Assembly: GCF_014396785.1 (NCBI RefSeq)
Contig: NZ_CP060718.1
Span: 888,501 to 952,500, forward strand
DNA from: Sphingomonas lutea
GTDB lineage: Bacteria; Pseudomonadota; Alphaproteobacteria; Sphingomonadales; Sphingomonadaceae
Reading direction: 5' to 3'
DNA: 64,000 nt
The first letter of the stretch is position 1. Every line of letters starts with the position of its first letter. A program made the position numbers and the translations under genes. This document shows positions 39,400 through 48,136 of the stretch, piece after piece. The notes under the pieces are model-generated. The model saw only the letters and a list, made by a program, of their open reading frames with translations, had not been told where the DNA came from and made no database searches.

Positions 39400-39885
39400 A
39401 TGGACCTGAAATTCCGCGTCGCCGCCCGGATCGCTCGGCCAGTGCATGACGTGTTCGAAGCCATCGCCGATCCGGCGCAGCTGTCGAACTATTTCACCAC
39501 CGGCGGCGCGCAGGGGCGGCTGGAAACGGGAGCGACGGTGACGTGGGACTTTCACGATTATCCGGGCGCCTTCCCGGTCGAGGTGGTTGAGGTCGTGCCC
39601 GACGAAAAGATCGTCCTCAAATGGGAAGCGAGCGAAGGCGAGCCGCCGAATGTCGAGGGCGGCGGCGTCACCCCCGCCGCCTACAAGACGACGGTGACGA
39701 TGACCTTCAAACCTCTCGATGGGAACCGCCGCACCCTGGTCGAGATCAAGGAGGAAGGCTGGCGCGAAACGCAGGGGGCGCTCGACGCCAGCTACGGCAA
39801 TTGCCAGGGCTGGAGCCAGATGCTGTGCGCGCTCAAGACCTGGCTTGAGCACGGCATCAACCTGCGCGACGGCATGTACGTCTGA
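39400..39885 (+). CDS. SRPBCC (AHSA1-like) family protein
   Basis: A 161-residue START-like fold: MDLKFRVAARIARPVHDVFE at the start, then AIADPAQLSNYFTTGGAQGR, a beta-rich centre (VTWDFHDYPGAFPVEVVEVV) and a C-terminal helix (YGNCQGWSQMLCALKTWLEH). This fold binds hydrophobic ligands; members beside ArsR-type genes are usually stress- or compound-responsive but have no set reaction. GGGAGGA is about ten bases upstream of ATG 39400, which I prefer to the in-frame ATG 39373. Confidence 0.85.
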   Translation: MDLKFRVAARIARPVHDVFEAIADPAQLSNYFTTGGAQGRLETGATVTWDFHDYPGAFPVEVVEVVPDEKIVLKWEASEGEPPNVEGGGVTPAAYKTTVTMTFKPLDGNRRTLVEIKEEGWRETQGALDASYGNCQGWSQMLCALKTWLEHGINLRDGMYV

Positions 39886-39905
39886 TCTGGGCGAGCGCCC
39901 GGATC
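39884..39905. terminator. bidirectional hairpin between convergent genes
   Basis: GATCTGGGC and GCCCGGATC (one G-U pair) flank the loop GAGC, covering the two converging 3' ends. No T-run on either side, so efficiency is unclear. Confidence 0.5.
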
Positions 39906-41768
39906 AGAAGCCCATGTTGAAGCCCAGCTGAAGCCCGAATTCGCGGCCGTCCTTGCGCCCGAACGTGCTGCTGATCGCCGTGTTGAGCGTCGCACCCTGC
40001 CACAGGTCGAAGCTCGCGCCACTCGACAGGCGGCCGTAGGTCCCGCCCTCGCGGACGACATTCCACTGGTTGACGATTTCCGGCGCGCTGTTCTGCGCGA
40101 ACAGGATCGTGCGGCCGTCCTTGCCGAATTCGCGTTCGGCGGTGAGCGTCGTAAACGAACGCACGCCCTCGATAAGGCTCAGCCGCCCTTCGATGCCGAG
40201 TTGGCCGGTGGTCGATTTCAGCGTCTGTTCGCTGACGCTCAACGACAGCGCCGCATCGCCGTCCTCGCTATAATCCTCGACCTTGGCCTGCGCATGGTCG
40301 AACGCGATGACCGGCCCGGCGCGCAGGCCGGCGATGAGGCCGTCGAACCCGATCAGATAGCCTGCTTTGGCGCCCACGGAATAATGCGTGCCGTCCGGCC
40401 GCGCGCTGAGATTGTCGATCACGCCTGCGCGCCGAATGCGGTGCTCGTCCTTGCCGTATGCGGCATGGCCCTGAGCGAACAAGCCGCCCGACGCGAAGCC
40501 GCCATAGGCGCCGATCTGCCAGCTGGTCACGCGGTTGCGCGAAGCATCGATGGCGAAATCCGACTTGGAACGGCTGTAATTGAGCGCCACGCCGCCCATC
40601 GCTGCGCCGAAATTGCTTTCCGCGCCGAGCGTCGCGCCGACGCCGTCATTCTCGTAGGAGAAGTTGCTCAGCGTCTCGTCAATGTCGTTGGAAATGAAGT
40701 CGCCGACCGCGAAAATGCGGACGCCTTCGGCCGGTGCGTTGCCGCGCGCTAAATCGACGCGCGAGGTCAGCGTGCGTCCGAACTGGCGCGAGATATCGAC
40801 GCCAAGGCTCACCGGCGCTTGCAATGTCAGCGGTGCGTAGGTCTGCGCGGCAACATAGCGGGCGATGATCGCCGACGCCGCCGAGGTCGGGTGCAGCTGG
40901 TCGCCGTAGAACAGATATTGCGCTGCGGCGGCACTGCTGAGGACGCAGGTCAAGTCGCCCGGAGGCGCTGCCGGTCCGGCGGGCGCCGGGAAGGCCGGGC
41001 AGGCCAGGCCCGTCAGGCCATAGGCGCCAAGATCCTCGGAAACACGCTCCAGGATGAGGTTGAGGTCAAGGTAATGGACGATGACGCCATCGTCGGCATA
41101 GCCGGCGAGCAAATCCTTCATCCCGTCGCTGAATACGTCGGAAAAGGCGCTGCGGATCGCCCGCGCGCCCGCCGGGTCGGGCGCGAAATTGGTTTCGGGC
41201 GCATTGGCCGTGTCGAGGCCAAGGAAGCTGATCGTCGGCGCGCCCGCCGCGACCAAAAGGTTCAGGTTCGCGGCCGCAGACGCCAGCGATGCGGTCGCGG
41301 CGGCGGGCGCGCCCGCGACGGTGCTGCCGGCGCTCCGCTGATAGGTGCGCGCATCGTTGCCCCCAACCGACACGGTGACCAGGTCGCCTTCGTCGAAGCT
41401 GTTCTGGACGCTCGGAAATGCGCCTCCGCCCCCGGCAAGGAAGCTCTGCACCTCGAAGGTGAAGCCCGGGACCCCGGGGTCGTGTTGGTGTTGTTGGTCA
41501 GCGCGCCGCCGATGGCGAAATTTTCGACCGGTGCATTGAGGAGATCGCTCAGCACGTCGATGTAATTGACGCCGCCGGTGAAGCGACCCGTCGAATAAGG
41601 CGTTCCAATTGGCGACACGCCGGTGATCTGGAAGAAATTGCCGTCGTCGGCCAGGCTGTCGCCGAACGTGACGATGCGGTCGATATGCTGTGCGGCGGCC
41701 GGCGCCGGCAGCGCGGCGATCGCGATAAGTGACGCGGACAGCAATTTGGCGAAATGGCGACGGCGCAT
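39904..41768 (-). CDS. GDSL esterase autotransporter (frameshifted in this sequence)
   Basis: About 621 residues when repaired: signal peptide (LLSASLIAIAALPAPAAAQ), a GDSL/SGNH lipase passenger, and a C-terminal outer-membrane barrel. Block I is IVTFGDSLADDGNFFQ, block III is VSVGGNDART, and the Asp/His are in YGDQLHPTSAAS. The last about 270 residues are alternating strands ending LQLGFNMGF, with the terminal Phe typical of autotransporter barrels. The frame breaks at CCCC 41472-41475; one more base gives NTTPGVPGFTFEVQSFLAGG. Acts at the cell surface on esters of unknown type. ATG 41768 is used. Similar in plan to EstA-type esterases. Confidence 0.88.
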
Positions 41769-41836
41769 ATTGTTTCTCCCCCTCGGCGCAGTCGCGCCGT
41801 AACGTTCCGCCGCTATCGTGCCGAATATTGACACGC

Positions 41837-41874
41837 GTGCAAGCAAATGTGCGATTTTACCGCGCATCTTGCAC
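41837..41874. promoter_or_regulatory. inverted repeat in the esterase/amidohydrolase promoter region
   Basis: GTGCAAG (41837-41843) and CTTGCAC (41868-41874) are perfect arms, with inner arms TGTGCG and CGCGCA (one mismatch). TTGACA lies just left at 41828-41833. The 196-base region separates two divergent exported-protein genes, so a shared regulator is possible. Confidence 0.4.
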
Positions 41875-41964
41875 ACAAGGTGCGGCAGCCCTGCAACAGC
41901 AGCGGCGCGCTTCCTTTGCCCTCTCTCCAACGCTAGGCTTAGGCAAAGCTTGAAGGGGAATTTC

Positions 41965-43566
41965 ATGCAGTTGAAGATCTTGGGCGCGGTCGCCGCGCTG
42001 GCGCTCGCCGGTGCGTTCGCGCCTCAAGCTGCGCTTGCGCAGGAAGAACGGATGCAGCGTGTGCCCGACCGGCGCCCCGGTGAGGGCGCGGGTCCGTTCC
42101 GCAAGCTCGTCATCCGCGGCGCGATGCTGATCGACGGCAGCGGCGGCCCGGCCAAGGGTCCGGTCGATATCGTCGTCGAAGGTAATCGTATTGCCGCGAT
42201 CATGGGCGCGGGCACGCCCGGGCTGCCGCTTAGCCCGAACCGCGCCCCGCGCGATTTCGACCACGAGATCGACGCCACCGGCATGTACGTCATGCCCGGT
42301 TTCGTCGACACGCACGGGCATAACGGCGACCCCGACAAGGCGCCCAACGCGACCTACGGCTACAAACTGTGGCTGGCGCATGGTGTCACCGCGGTACGCG
42401 GCGTCGGCCTTTACGGCGGCCCCAACAACCAGGCGCTGACGGACAAGCAGCGCAGCGCCGCCAACACCATCGTTGCCCCGCGCCTGTTCAATTACGCCGT
42501 GCTCGGCGACGTGTGGAATGGCGGGTCCATCAACTCGCCCGAGCAGGCGCGCGCCTGGGTTCGCTGGGCGAAAAGCGCCGGGCATGACGGGATGAAGATC
42601 TTCAATAGCGAGCCACGCGCAGTCACCGCCGCTGCGCTCGACGAAGCGCGCAAGGTCGGCCTCGGCACCGTCGCGCACCTCGGGCAGGGCGGAGTCGCCG
42701 AAGTCAATGCGCGCACCGCGGGTGAGTTCGGGCTCGGCACCGTCACGCACTTCTACGGGCACTTCGAAAGCTTGCTCAAGGACGGCAGCATCCCGCGCTA
42801 TCCGGCCGACTATAATATGTTCGACGAGCAGGACCGCTTCTACGAAATCTCCAAGCTCGCCGATCAGATCGTCGAGCCCGGCGGCCCCGAATGGAAAGCC
42901 TATCTCGACGCGCAGCTGGCGCGCGGCGTGATCTTCAACCCGACGCTCAACATCTACAGCGCGGGGCGCGATGTCATGCGCGCGCGCAACGCCGACTGGC
43001 ACGTCAAATATACTTTGCCCAGCCTCAACGCTTTCTTCCAGCCGAGCCGCGTCAATCACGGCTCCTATTGGTACGACTGGACGACCGAGAAGGAGATCAG
43101 CTGGCGGCGCTTCTACGTGCCCTACATGCGGCTGATGAACGATTATAAGAACATCGGCGGGATCGTCACCGTCGGCTCCGACCCCGGCTACATCTACCAG
43201 ACCTGGGGCTTCTCCTACATTCAGGAGATGGAGATGCTGCAGGAAGCGGGCTTCACCCCGCTCGAGGTGATCCGCGCCGCGACCAGCCACGGCGCCTATG
43301 AAATCTACCGCCCCAAGGGCATTGCGGCGCCATTCGGCACGGTCCGCGCGGGCATGCTCGCCGACCTCGTCATCGTGCCCGGCAACCCGCTGCACAACCT
43401 CAAATTGCTCTACGGCACCGGCTTCGAAAAGCTCGACGCCAACGGCAAGGTCGAGCGCGTCGGCGGCGTCAAATATACGATCAAGGACGGCATCGTATAC
43501 GACGCCCACGCCCTCCTCGCCGACGTCGCGGCAATGGTCGAGGCGCAGAAGGCGGCGGGACGCTAG
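41965..43566 (+). CDS. secreted amidohydrolase-family protein
   Basis: A 533-residue metal hydrolase with a signal peptide (LGAVAALALAGAFAPQAALA). The composite beta domain (LVIRGAMLIDGSGGPAKGPV, DIVVEGNRIAAIM) leads into a barrel with the metal motif as MPGFVDTHGHNGDP, later HxG-type segments (GTVAHLGQGG, GTVTHFYGHF) and an Asp in TVGSDPGYIY; the end (GIAAPFGTVRAGMLADLVIV) is typical. The family includes dipeptidases and lactamases; the substrate is unknown. AAGGGGA is seven bases upstream of ATG 41965. Its stop and that of the convergent lipoprotein gene share the sequence CTAG. Confidence 0.85.
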   Translation: MQLKILGAVAALALAGAFAPQAALAQEERMQRVPDRRPGEGAGPFRKLVIRGAMLIDGSGGPAKGPVDIVVEGNRIAAIMGAGTPGLPLSPNRAPRDFDHEIDATGMYVMPGFVDTHGHNGDPDKAPNATYGYKLWLAHGVTAVRGVGLYGGPNNQALTDKQRSAANTIVAPRLFNYAVLGDVWNGGSINSPEQARAWVRWAKSAGHDGMKIFNSEPRAVTAAALDEARKVGLGTVAHLGQGGVAEVNARTAGEFGLGTVTHFYGHFESLLKDGSIPRYPADYNMFDEQDRFYEISKLADQIVEPGGPEWKAYLDAQLARGVIFNPTLNIYSAGRDVMRARNADWHVKYTLPSLNAFFQPSRVNHGSYWYDWTTEKEISWRRFYVPYMRLMNDYKNIGGIVTVGSDPGYIYQTWGFSYIQEMEMLQEAGFTPLEVIRAATSHGAYEIYRPKGIAAPFGTVRAGMLADLVIVPGNPLHNLKLLYGTGFEKLDANGKVERVGGVKYTIKDGIVYDAHALLADVAAMVEAQKAAGR

Positions 43567-44153
43567 GGCAGGCGCGCAAGCGCCTTTTGCGCGATCGCCA
43601 GCGCCATCTTGCGCTTGTCTTCGCTCGACAGCAGCGGGCTTCCGCTCGACATGCGCGAGCGCATCATCGGCGGTTCGACCGCCAGATAGACGTCGCCCTT
43701 GCGCACGCTCAGCCGCGCATTGATGTCGAACAGGGCTTCGTCGCCGATTCCGGGTGCGCTGGCGGAATCCTTGAGCATCGCATCGACATCCGCGCCGGCC
43801 GCGCCTTCGCCCGCGACCGCGCCGCCCATCTTGCCCAGCACCCGCGCCGTGTCGCGCTCGACCTTCATATGGTTCGCAGCATCCTTGTGATCGACCTCGA
43901 TAGTGACGGTCGATGCCGCCGCGTCCGCGGTCTCGTAATTGCATCGACCCTCGGCCGGCTTGGCCGCGACGATCGTGTCGCCGACGATCGCGCCGACCTC
44001 GCCCGCCGTGACCAGGCTGCACGGATCGATCGCCTTGCCCGCCGCCACGACGACATTCGCGCCCTTGGCCGAATTGCCGGCGTCCCCGCCCGATCCGCAC
44101 GCTGCCAGCGCCAGCAGGGCCACGCCCGCCCCGATCATCCGCATCGCAAACAT
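43563..44153 (-). CDS. hypothetical lipoprotein
   Basis: A 196-residue lipoprotein with lipobox LALAAC (Cys19 from ATG 44153; a second in-frame ATG at 44144 is possible). The mature part contains AIDPCSLVTAGEVGAIVGDT and GRCNYETADAAASTVTIEVD, a pattern like DUF3558-type or other small periplasmic beta proteins with a Cys pair, then a helix and LSVRKGDVYLAVEPPMMRSR. No enzyme motif. GGGGG lies immediately before the ATG. Function unknown. Confidence 0.72.
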   Translation of the reverse strand: MFAMRMIGAGVALLALAACGSGGDAGNSAKGANVVVAAGKAIDPCSLVTAGEVGAIVGDTIVAAKPAEGRCNYETADAAASTVTIEVDHKDAANHMKVERDTARVLGKMGGAVAGEGAAGADVDAMLKDSASAPGIGDEALFDINARLSVRKGDVYLAVEPPMMRSRMSSGSPLLSSEDKRKMALAIAQKALARLP

Positions 44154-44285
44154 CCCCCGTTTCGCCGCGCAGCCTAACCGCCGTGCGCCGCCGCGCAATA
44201 TCTCCGCCCGTTCGTCGATCTTCGGCTTGCCTTCGTGGCGCGGCACCGCTTGGTTGCGCTCCGCTGATTCGGGAAGGGGAAGTCC

Positions 44286-45779
44286 ATGAAATTTCTGATG
44301 TTTGGCGCCGCGGCCGCGGCTGTATTGGCGGCCGGCGTTCCGGCGTTGGCGCAAGACAAGAAGCCCGACGCACCGGTCGAGGTGCGCGAACCCCAGGTTC
44401 GCACCACGCGCATGAGCGGCACCTTCGGCGGGCAGAAAATGAACTACACCGCGACGATCGGCGAAACGATCCTCAAGGCCGAAGACGGCACGCCCAAGGC
44501 GGCGGTCGTCACCACCGCCTACGTCCGCGAACCGCGCGATCCCAATCGCCCCGTCACCTTCCTGTTCAACGGCGGCCCCGGCTCCGGATCGGTATGGCTG
44601 CAGATGGGCGCCTTCGGTCCGACCCGCGTCGTCATCCCGTCGGACGCGCGCGACGATGGCGCGCCGCCCTATCCGGTGGTGCAGAATCCCGACAGCATCC
44701 TCGACGTCACCGACCTGGTCTTCATCGATCCGCCCGGCACCGGTTTCTCGCACATCCTCGGCAAGACCGAGCCCAAGGAGTTCTACGGCGTCACTGCCGA
44801 TGCCAAGGCGGTGGCCGAAGTCATCCGCCGCTGGCTCAACGACAATGGCCGCTGGTCCAGCCCCAAATATCTCGGCGGTGAAAGCTACGGCACCACGCGC
44901 ACCGCGGCGGTGGTCAACCAGCTCGAAGCCTCGACCTACAACGACGTCGGTTTGAACGGCCTGCTGCTGATCTCGACCGTGCTCGATTTCGCCGCCGGCG
45001 CCGATACGCCCGGCAACGAACTCAGCTACATCACCAACCTGCCGTCGATGGCCGCGACCGCGCTCTATCATGGCAAGACGCAAGGGCCCCCGACCGCGCA
45101 GTTCGTCGAGGAAGCGCGCCAGTTCGCGATCGGCCCCTATGCCGCCGCCTTGCTCAAGGGCCAGAAATTGCCGCCGGAAGAACGCGCGTCGATCCGCCGC
45201 CAGCTTGCACGTTTCACCGGGCTTAGCGAAACCTATCTCGAACAGGCTGACCTGCGCGTCACGCCGGGGCGCTTCTACAAGGAGCTTTTACGCGACCGTG
45301 GCCTCACCGTCGGCCGCCTCGACGCGCGCTACACCGGCAAGGATTATGACAATGCCGGCGAAGAACCCGACAACGACCCCAGCTTCTACGGCATCGACGC
45401 CGGCTACACCGCCGCGGTCAATCAGTGGCAGCGCGGGGCCTTGGGCTTCAAGACCGACCGCGAATATCAATCGATCGGCGGGCTTGGCGCGCAGTGGGAT
45501 TGGCGCATCGGCGGGCGCGACGCCAACGCCTACCTCAACGTCACGCCCTACATCGGCAAGGCAATGCGCGAGAATAGCGGCTTGCGCGTGTTCGTCGCGC
45601 AGGGCTGGTACGATTTCGCAACGCCCTTCTTCGCCGCCGAATATGCGCTGACCCGGACGGGCATCCCACAGGACCGCGTCGAATATCATTATTACGACGC
45701 GGGCCACATGATGTACGTGCGCGACCAGGACCGCGTGAAGCTGTCGCGCGATATCCGCGACTTCATCCGCCGGCGGTAA
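44286..45779 (+). CDS. S10-family serine carboxypeptidase-like protein
   Basis: Secreted alpha/beta-hydrolase peptidase of 497 residues (signal MKFLMFGAAAAAVLAAGVPA). The oxyanion/substrate segment is VTFLFNGGPGSGSVWLQMGA, followed by LVFIDPPGTGFSHILG; the nucleophile Ser, about residue 200, is in YLGGESYGTTRTAAV; the Asp is in VAQGWYDFATPF and the His in YYDAGHMMYV. Typical of S10 carboxypeptidases encoded in sphingomonad genomes, cleaving C-terminal residues from peptides in the periplasm or outside. AGGGGAA precedes ATG 44286. Confidence 0.9.
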   Translation: MKFLMFGAAAAAVLAAGVPALAQDKKPDAPVEVREPQVRTTRMSGTFGGQKMNYTATIGETILKAEDGTPKAAVVTTAYVREPRDPNRPVTFLFNGGPGSGSVWLQMGAFGPTRVVIPSDARDDGAPPYPVVQNPDSILDVTDLVFIDPPGTGFSHILGKTEPKEFYGVTADAKAVAEVIRRWLNDNGRWSSPKYLGGESYGTTRTAAVVNQLEASTYNDVGLNGLLLISTVLDFAAGADTPGNELSYITNLPSMAATALYHGKTQGPPTAQFVEEARQFAIGPYAAALLKGQKLPPEERASIRRQLARFTGLSETYLEQADLRVTPGRFYKELLRDRGLTVGRLDARYTGKDYDNAGEEPDNDPSFYGIDAGYTAAVNQWQRGALGFKTDREYQSIGGLGAQWDWRIGGRDANAYLNVTPYIGKAMRENSGLRVFVAQGWYDFATPFFAAEYALTRTGIPQDRVEYHYYDAGHMMYVRDQDRVKLSRDIRDFIRRR

Positions 45780-45782
45780 GGT

Positions 45783-47093
45783 CTAGCGTCGCTCGCGCGC
45801 CAAGCGGCTCATCAGGATTGCGGCGCGCTTGGCCTGCTTGGCGATCGACGGGATGTCGACCACTTCGCCGGGCGCGTGCGCGCCGCGGCCGTCGGGGCCA
45901 AGACCCGCCAGGCTGTCGACATCCTTAGCGACGAAGCCGATGTCGCCCGCGCCGCGCTTTTCGGGGTCGAGCTCGCCCATTTCCGGCAGCCCCATGTCGC
46001 GGTTGACGGCATTGAGCTTGGCCAGGACGGCGCGGTTACCCTCGGTCGGCGCCATCGGCGGATAGCCGCCGTCGTCGAAGACGATCTCGGCCTTCGCGCC
46101 CGCCAGCGGCTGGGCGACGATCGCCCGCATCTTGTCCTTGGTCCGCGCGATCTGCTCGGGCGTCAGCGCGCGCAAATCGCCGCGGGCGATCGCGATCGGG
46201 GCGATGATATTGGTCTTGCCCGTCGCGCTCGCGCTGATCGACCCGGCGCCCAGCTTGGCCGTCTCGCCACCGGTGATCAGCCCGACATTATAGGTCAATT
46301 TGTCCTCGCGCAGCTCGCGCCGGAAGCTGTCGAGGATCCGCGCCAGCTCGTAATTGGCGCCAAAGCCGACGCCCTCGCGGAAGATGCCGCTCGAATGGCC
46401 GCTTTTGGCCGTCACCGTCACCGTCCAGCTGTCCGAGCTGCGCCGCGCGGTCGACCCCATGTCGCGCCCATTGTCCGTCGCCAGACCTTCGAAATCTAGC
46501 GCGACGTCGGCCCATTTGCCCGCCGCGATCAGCGGCGCGCGCGTCGTTTCGATCGGGCTTGCCGCATCCTCCTCGTCGCCGGTCATGACGACCATGATGT
46601 CGGCGCCTTTCAGCGTCCCCGCCGCCTGCATCGCGCGCAGCGCCGCGACGATCACCGCAATCCCGCCCTTGTCGTCCGCCGCGCCCGGGCCTTCGCCGTC
46701 ATTGCCCTTGCGCGTCCAGCGCTGGAACGGCGAATGCGGTTCGAACACCGTGTCGAGGTGGGCGATGAGCAGCATCTTTTTGCCGCGCCCGTTGCCTTTG
46801 TGCGTGGCGACCAGATGGCCCGCGCGGCCGATATGCTTGAGGTCGATCCATTCGGTCTTGAAGCCCAGTGCGTCGAACTCCGGCCGCACCATCTTCCCCA
46901 CCGCCTCGACGCCCGCGACATTCAGCGACCCGCTGTTCTGGTTCACCCAGCGCTCGAGCAGGCCGATCGTCCGCTCCTGCTCGGCATCGACCGTGGCGAT
47001 CATCTTCTGCTCGGCGGAGGTGAGCCGCGCCGACGCGGGTGTTGCAAGAAGGGCGGAACAGGCGGCGATCGCGACCAGGAAGCGTGACGTCAT
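45783..47093 (-). CDS. secreted M20/M28-type metallopeptidase
   Basis: Zinc peptidase of 436 residues with a signal peptide (MTSRFLVAIAACSALLATPA). Metal-site motifs in order: MLLIAHLDTVFEPHSPFQ, GPGAADDKGGIAVIV (bridging Asp), VVMTGDEEDAASP (Glu-Glu), LDFEGLATD, and GRGAHAPGEVVDI with the last His. This is the carboxypeptidase-G2-like M20 layout. It converges on the S10 gene with a three-base gap, so the two peptidase genes end side by side. Likely periplasmic glutamate-type carboxypeptidase or aminoacyl hydrolase; the specificity is open. Confidence 0.88.
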   Translation of the reverse strand: MTSRFLVAIAACSALLATPASARLTSAEQKMIATVDAEQERTIGLLERWVNQNSGSLNVAGVEAVGKMVRPEFDALGFKTEWIDLKHIGRAGHLVATHKGNGRGKKMLLIAHLDTVFEPHSPFQRWTRKGNDGEGPGAADDKGGIAVIVAALRAMQAAGTLKGADIMVVMTGDEEDAASPIETTRAPLIAAGKWADVALDFEGLATDNGRDMGSTARRSSDSWTVTVTAKSGHSSGIFREGVGFGANYELARILDSFRRELREDKLTYNVGLITGGETAKLGAGSISASATGKTNIIAPIAIARGDLRALTPEQIARTKDKMRAIVAQPLAGAKAEIVFDDGGYPPMAPTEGNRAVLAKLNAVNRDMGLPEMGELDPEKRGAGDIGFVAKDVDSLAGLGPDGRGAHAPGEVVDIPSIAKQAKRAAILMSRLARERR

Positions 47094-47210
47094 GACGCCA
47101 GCCTAGCGCCGCCACCAGCCCGCGTCATCCCCTCCATGCGAACCAGAGAGCTTTCCTACAACCAACCAAAAAGGTTAGTCCGGCTCGACTCGGAGATCAG
47201 GGAGGCACTT

Positions 47211-47758
47211 TTGGACGACGAACTGGACAGCTTGCTCGACGCGCTCATCGATCGCGAGGGAGGTTATGTGAACCATCCCGCCGACAAGGGCGGGCCGACC
47301 TGCTTCGGGATCACCGAAGGGGTTGCGCGGGCACACGGCTATCGCGGCGCGATGCGCCAGTTGCCGCGTGCGGAGGCGGTCGCGATCTACAAGCGGCTCT
47401 ACTGGCTGCGGCCGCGTTTCGACCAGATCGCGTTGCGCAGCCCGCGCGTCGCGGCCGAATTGTTCGACACCGGCGTCAACATGGGCCCGGCGGTCGCCGC
47501 GACCTTCCTTCAGCGCGCGCTGACCGCGCTCAACCGCAACACGACCGATTATGCCGATCTGACGCCCGACGGCCGCATCGGCGCGCAGACGCTCGCCGCG
47601 CTCGACGCCTTCCTGCGCATTCGCGGCAAGGCGTCGGGCGAACAGGTGCTGCTGCGCGCGCTCGAGGCGCTGCAGGCGAACGCTACCTGCGCCTGGCCGA
47701 GCGCCGCCCAGCCAACGAAGCGTTCCTCTACGGCTGGCTCGCGAACCGGATCGGTTAG
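47211..47758 (+). CDS. GH108 N-acetylmuramidase, phage-type endolysin (frameshifted near its end)
   Basis: Peptidoglycan-cleaving lysozyme. Catalytic Glu is in LIDREGGYVNHPADKGGP; the family continues TCFGITEGVARAHGYRG, IYKRLYWLRPRFDQI and AELFDTGVNMGPAVAATFLQ. A C-terminal peptidoglycan-binding domain (PDGRIGAQTLAALDAFLR) follows. The frame is lost at 47675-47676; one extra G gives LQGERYLRLAERRPANEAFL and the stop TAG 47756-47758, about 182 residues. TTG 47211 is preferred because AGGGAGG sits just upstream; ATG 47136 would add 25 residues unlike the family. No signal peptide, so it needs a holin for release, fitting the downstream gene. Confidence 0.87.
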
Positions 47759-47824
47759 CGCTGCCCGCGCCTTCGCGCGCGTAGCGAGTGCGACCTTTTG
47801 TGACTTTCCAAGCAGGAGAAGCCC

Positions 47825-48136
47825 ATGAAAACCCTACCGCCGCCCGGCACGTTCGCCGAGGGCCAACGCTATATTTACGGTCTGCTCGCCGCCGCCGGCG
47901 GCATGTTCTGCGGCGCCTGCGCGCTCCTCATGGTCGCGCTTTTGATGTGGGGCGGCTGGTCGGTCGAGCACCAGCGGCTGATCCTGGTGATTTTCGGCTG
48001 GTCGCTCGGCGGCTTCATTGCGGCGATGGTCGCGGTCATCGTCGGCCTCCTCGCCGGCGGTCCGGTGGGCCGCTTCAAGGTCGCCGCCAACCGCGACGGC
48101 GCCTCGATCGAGGCCGATTGCGAAGGCCGGCCATGA
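47825..48136 (+). CDS. two-helix membrane protein, possible holin
   Basis: A 103-residue protein with two membrane helices (about residues 17-43, YGLLAAAGGMFCGACALLMV; and 52-77, LILVIFGWSLGGFIAAMVAV), an N-terminal Pro-rich tip and a polar C-terminus ending in EADCEGRP. AGGAG lies six bases upstream of the ATG. It follows the endolysin by 66 bases and overlaps the spanin start (ATGA). Position, size and helix count fit a class II holin, but holins diverge too much for a firm call from sequence. Confidence 0.6.
   Translation: MKTLPPPGTFAEGQRYIYGLLAAAGGMFCGACALLMVALLMWGGWSVEHQRLILVIFGWSLGGFIAAMVAVIVGLLAGGPVGRFKVAANRDGASIEADCEGRP

Noticed and set aside
41857..44373. An 838-residue minus-strand frame opposite the amidohydrolase
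   Set aside because: It mirrors the plus-strand amidohydrolase, whose signal peptide and metal motifs are clear; high GC keeps antisense frames open.
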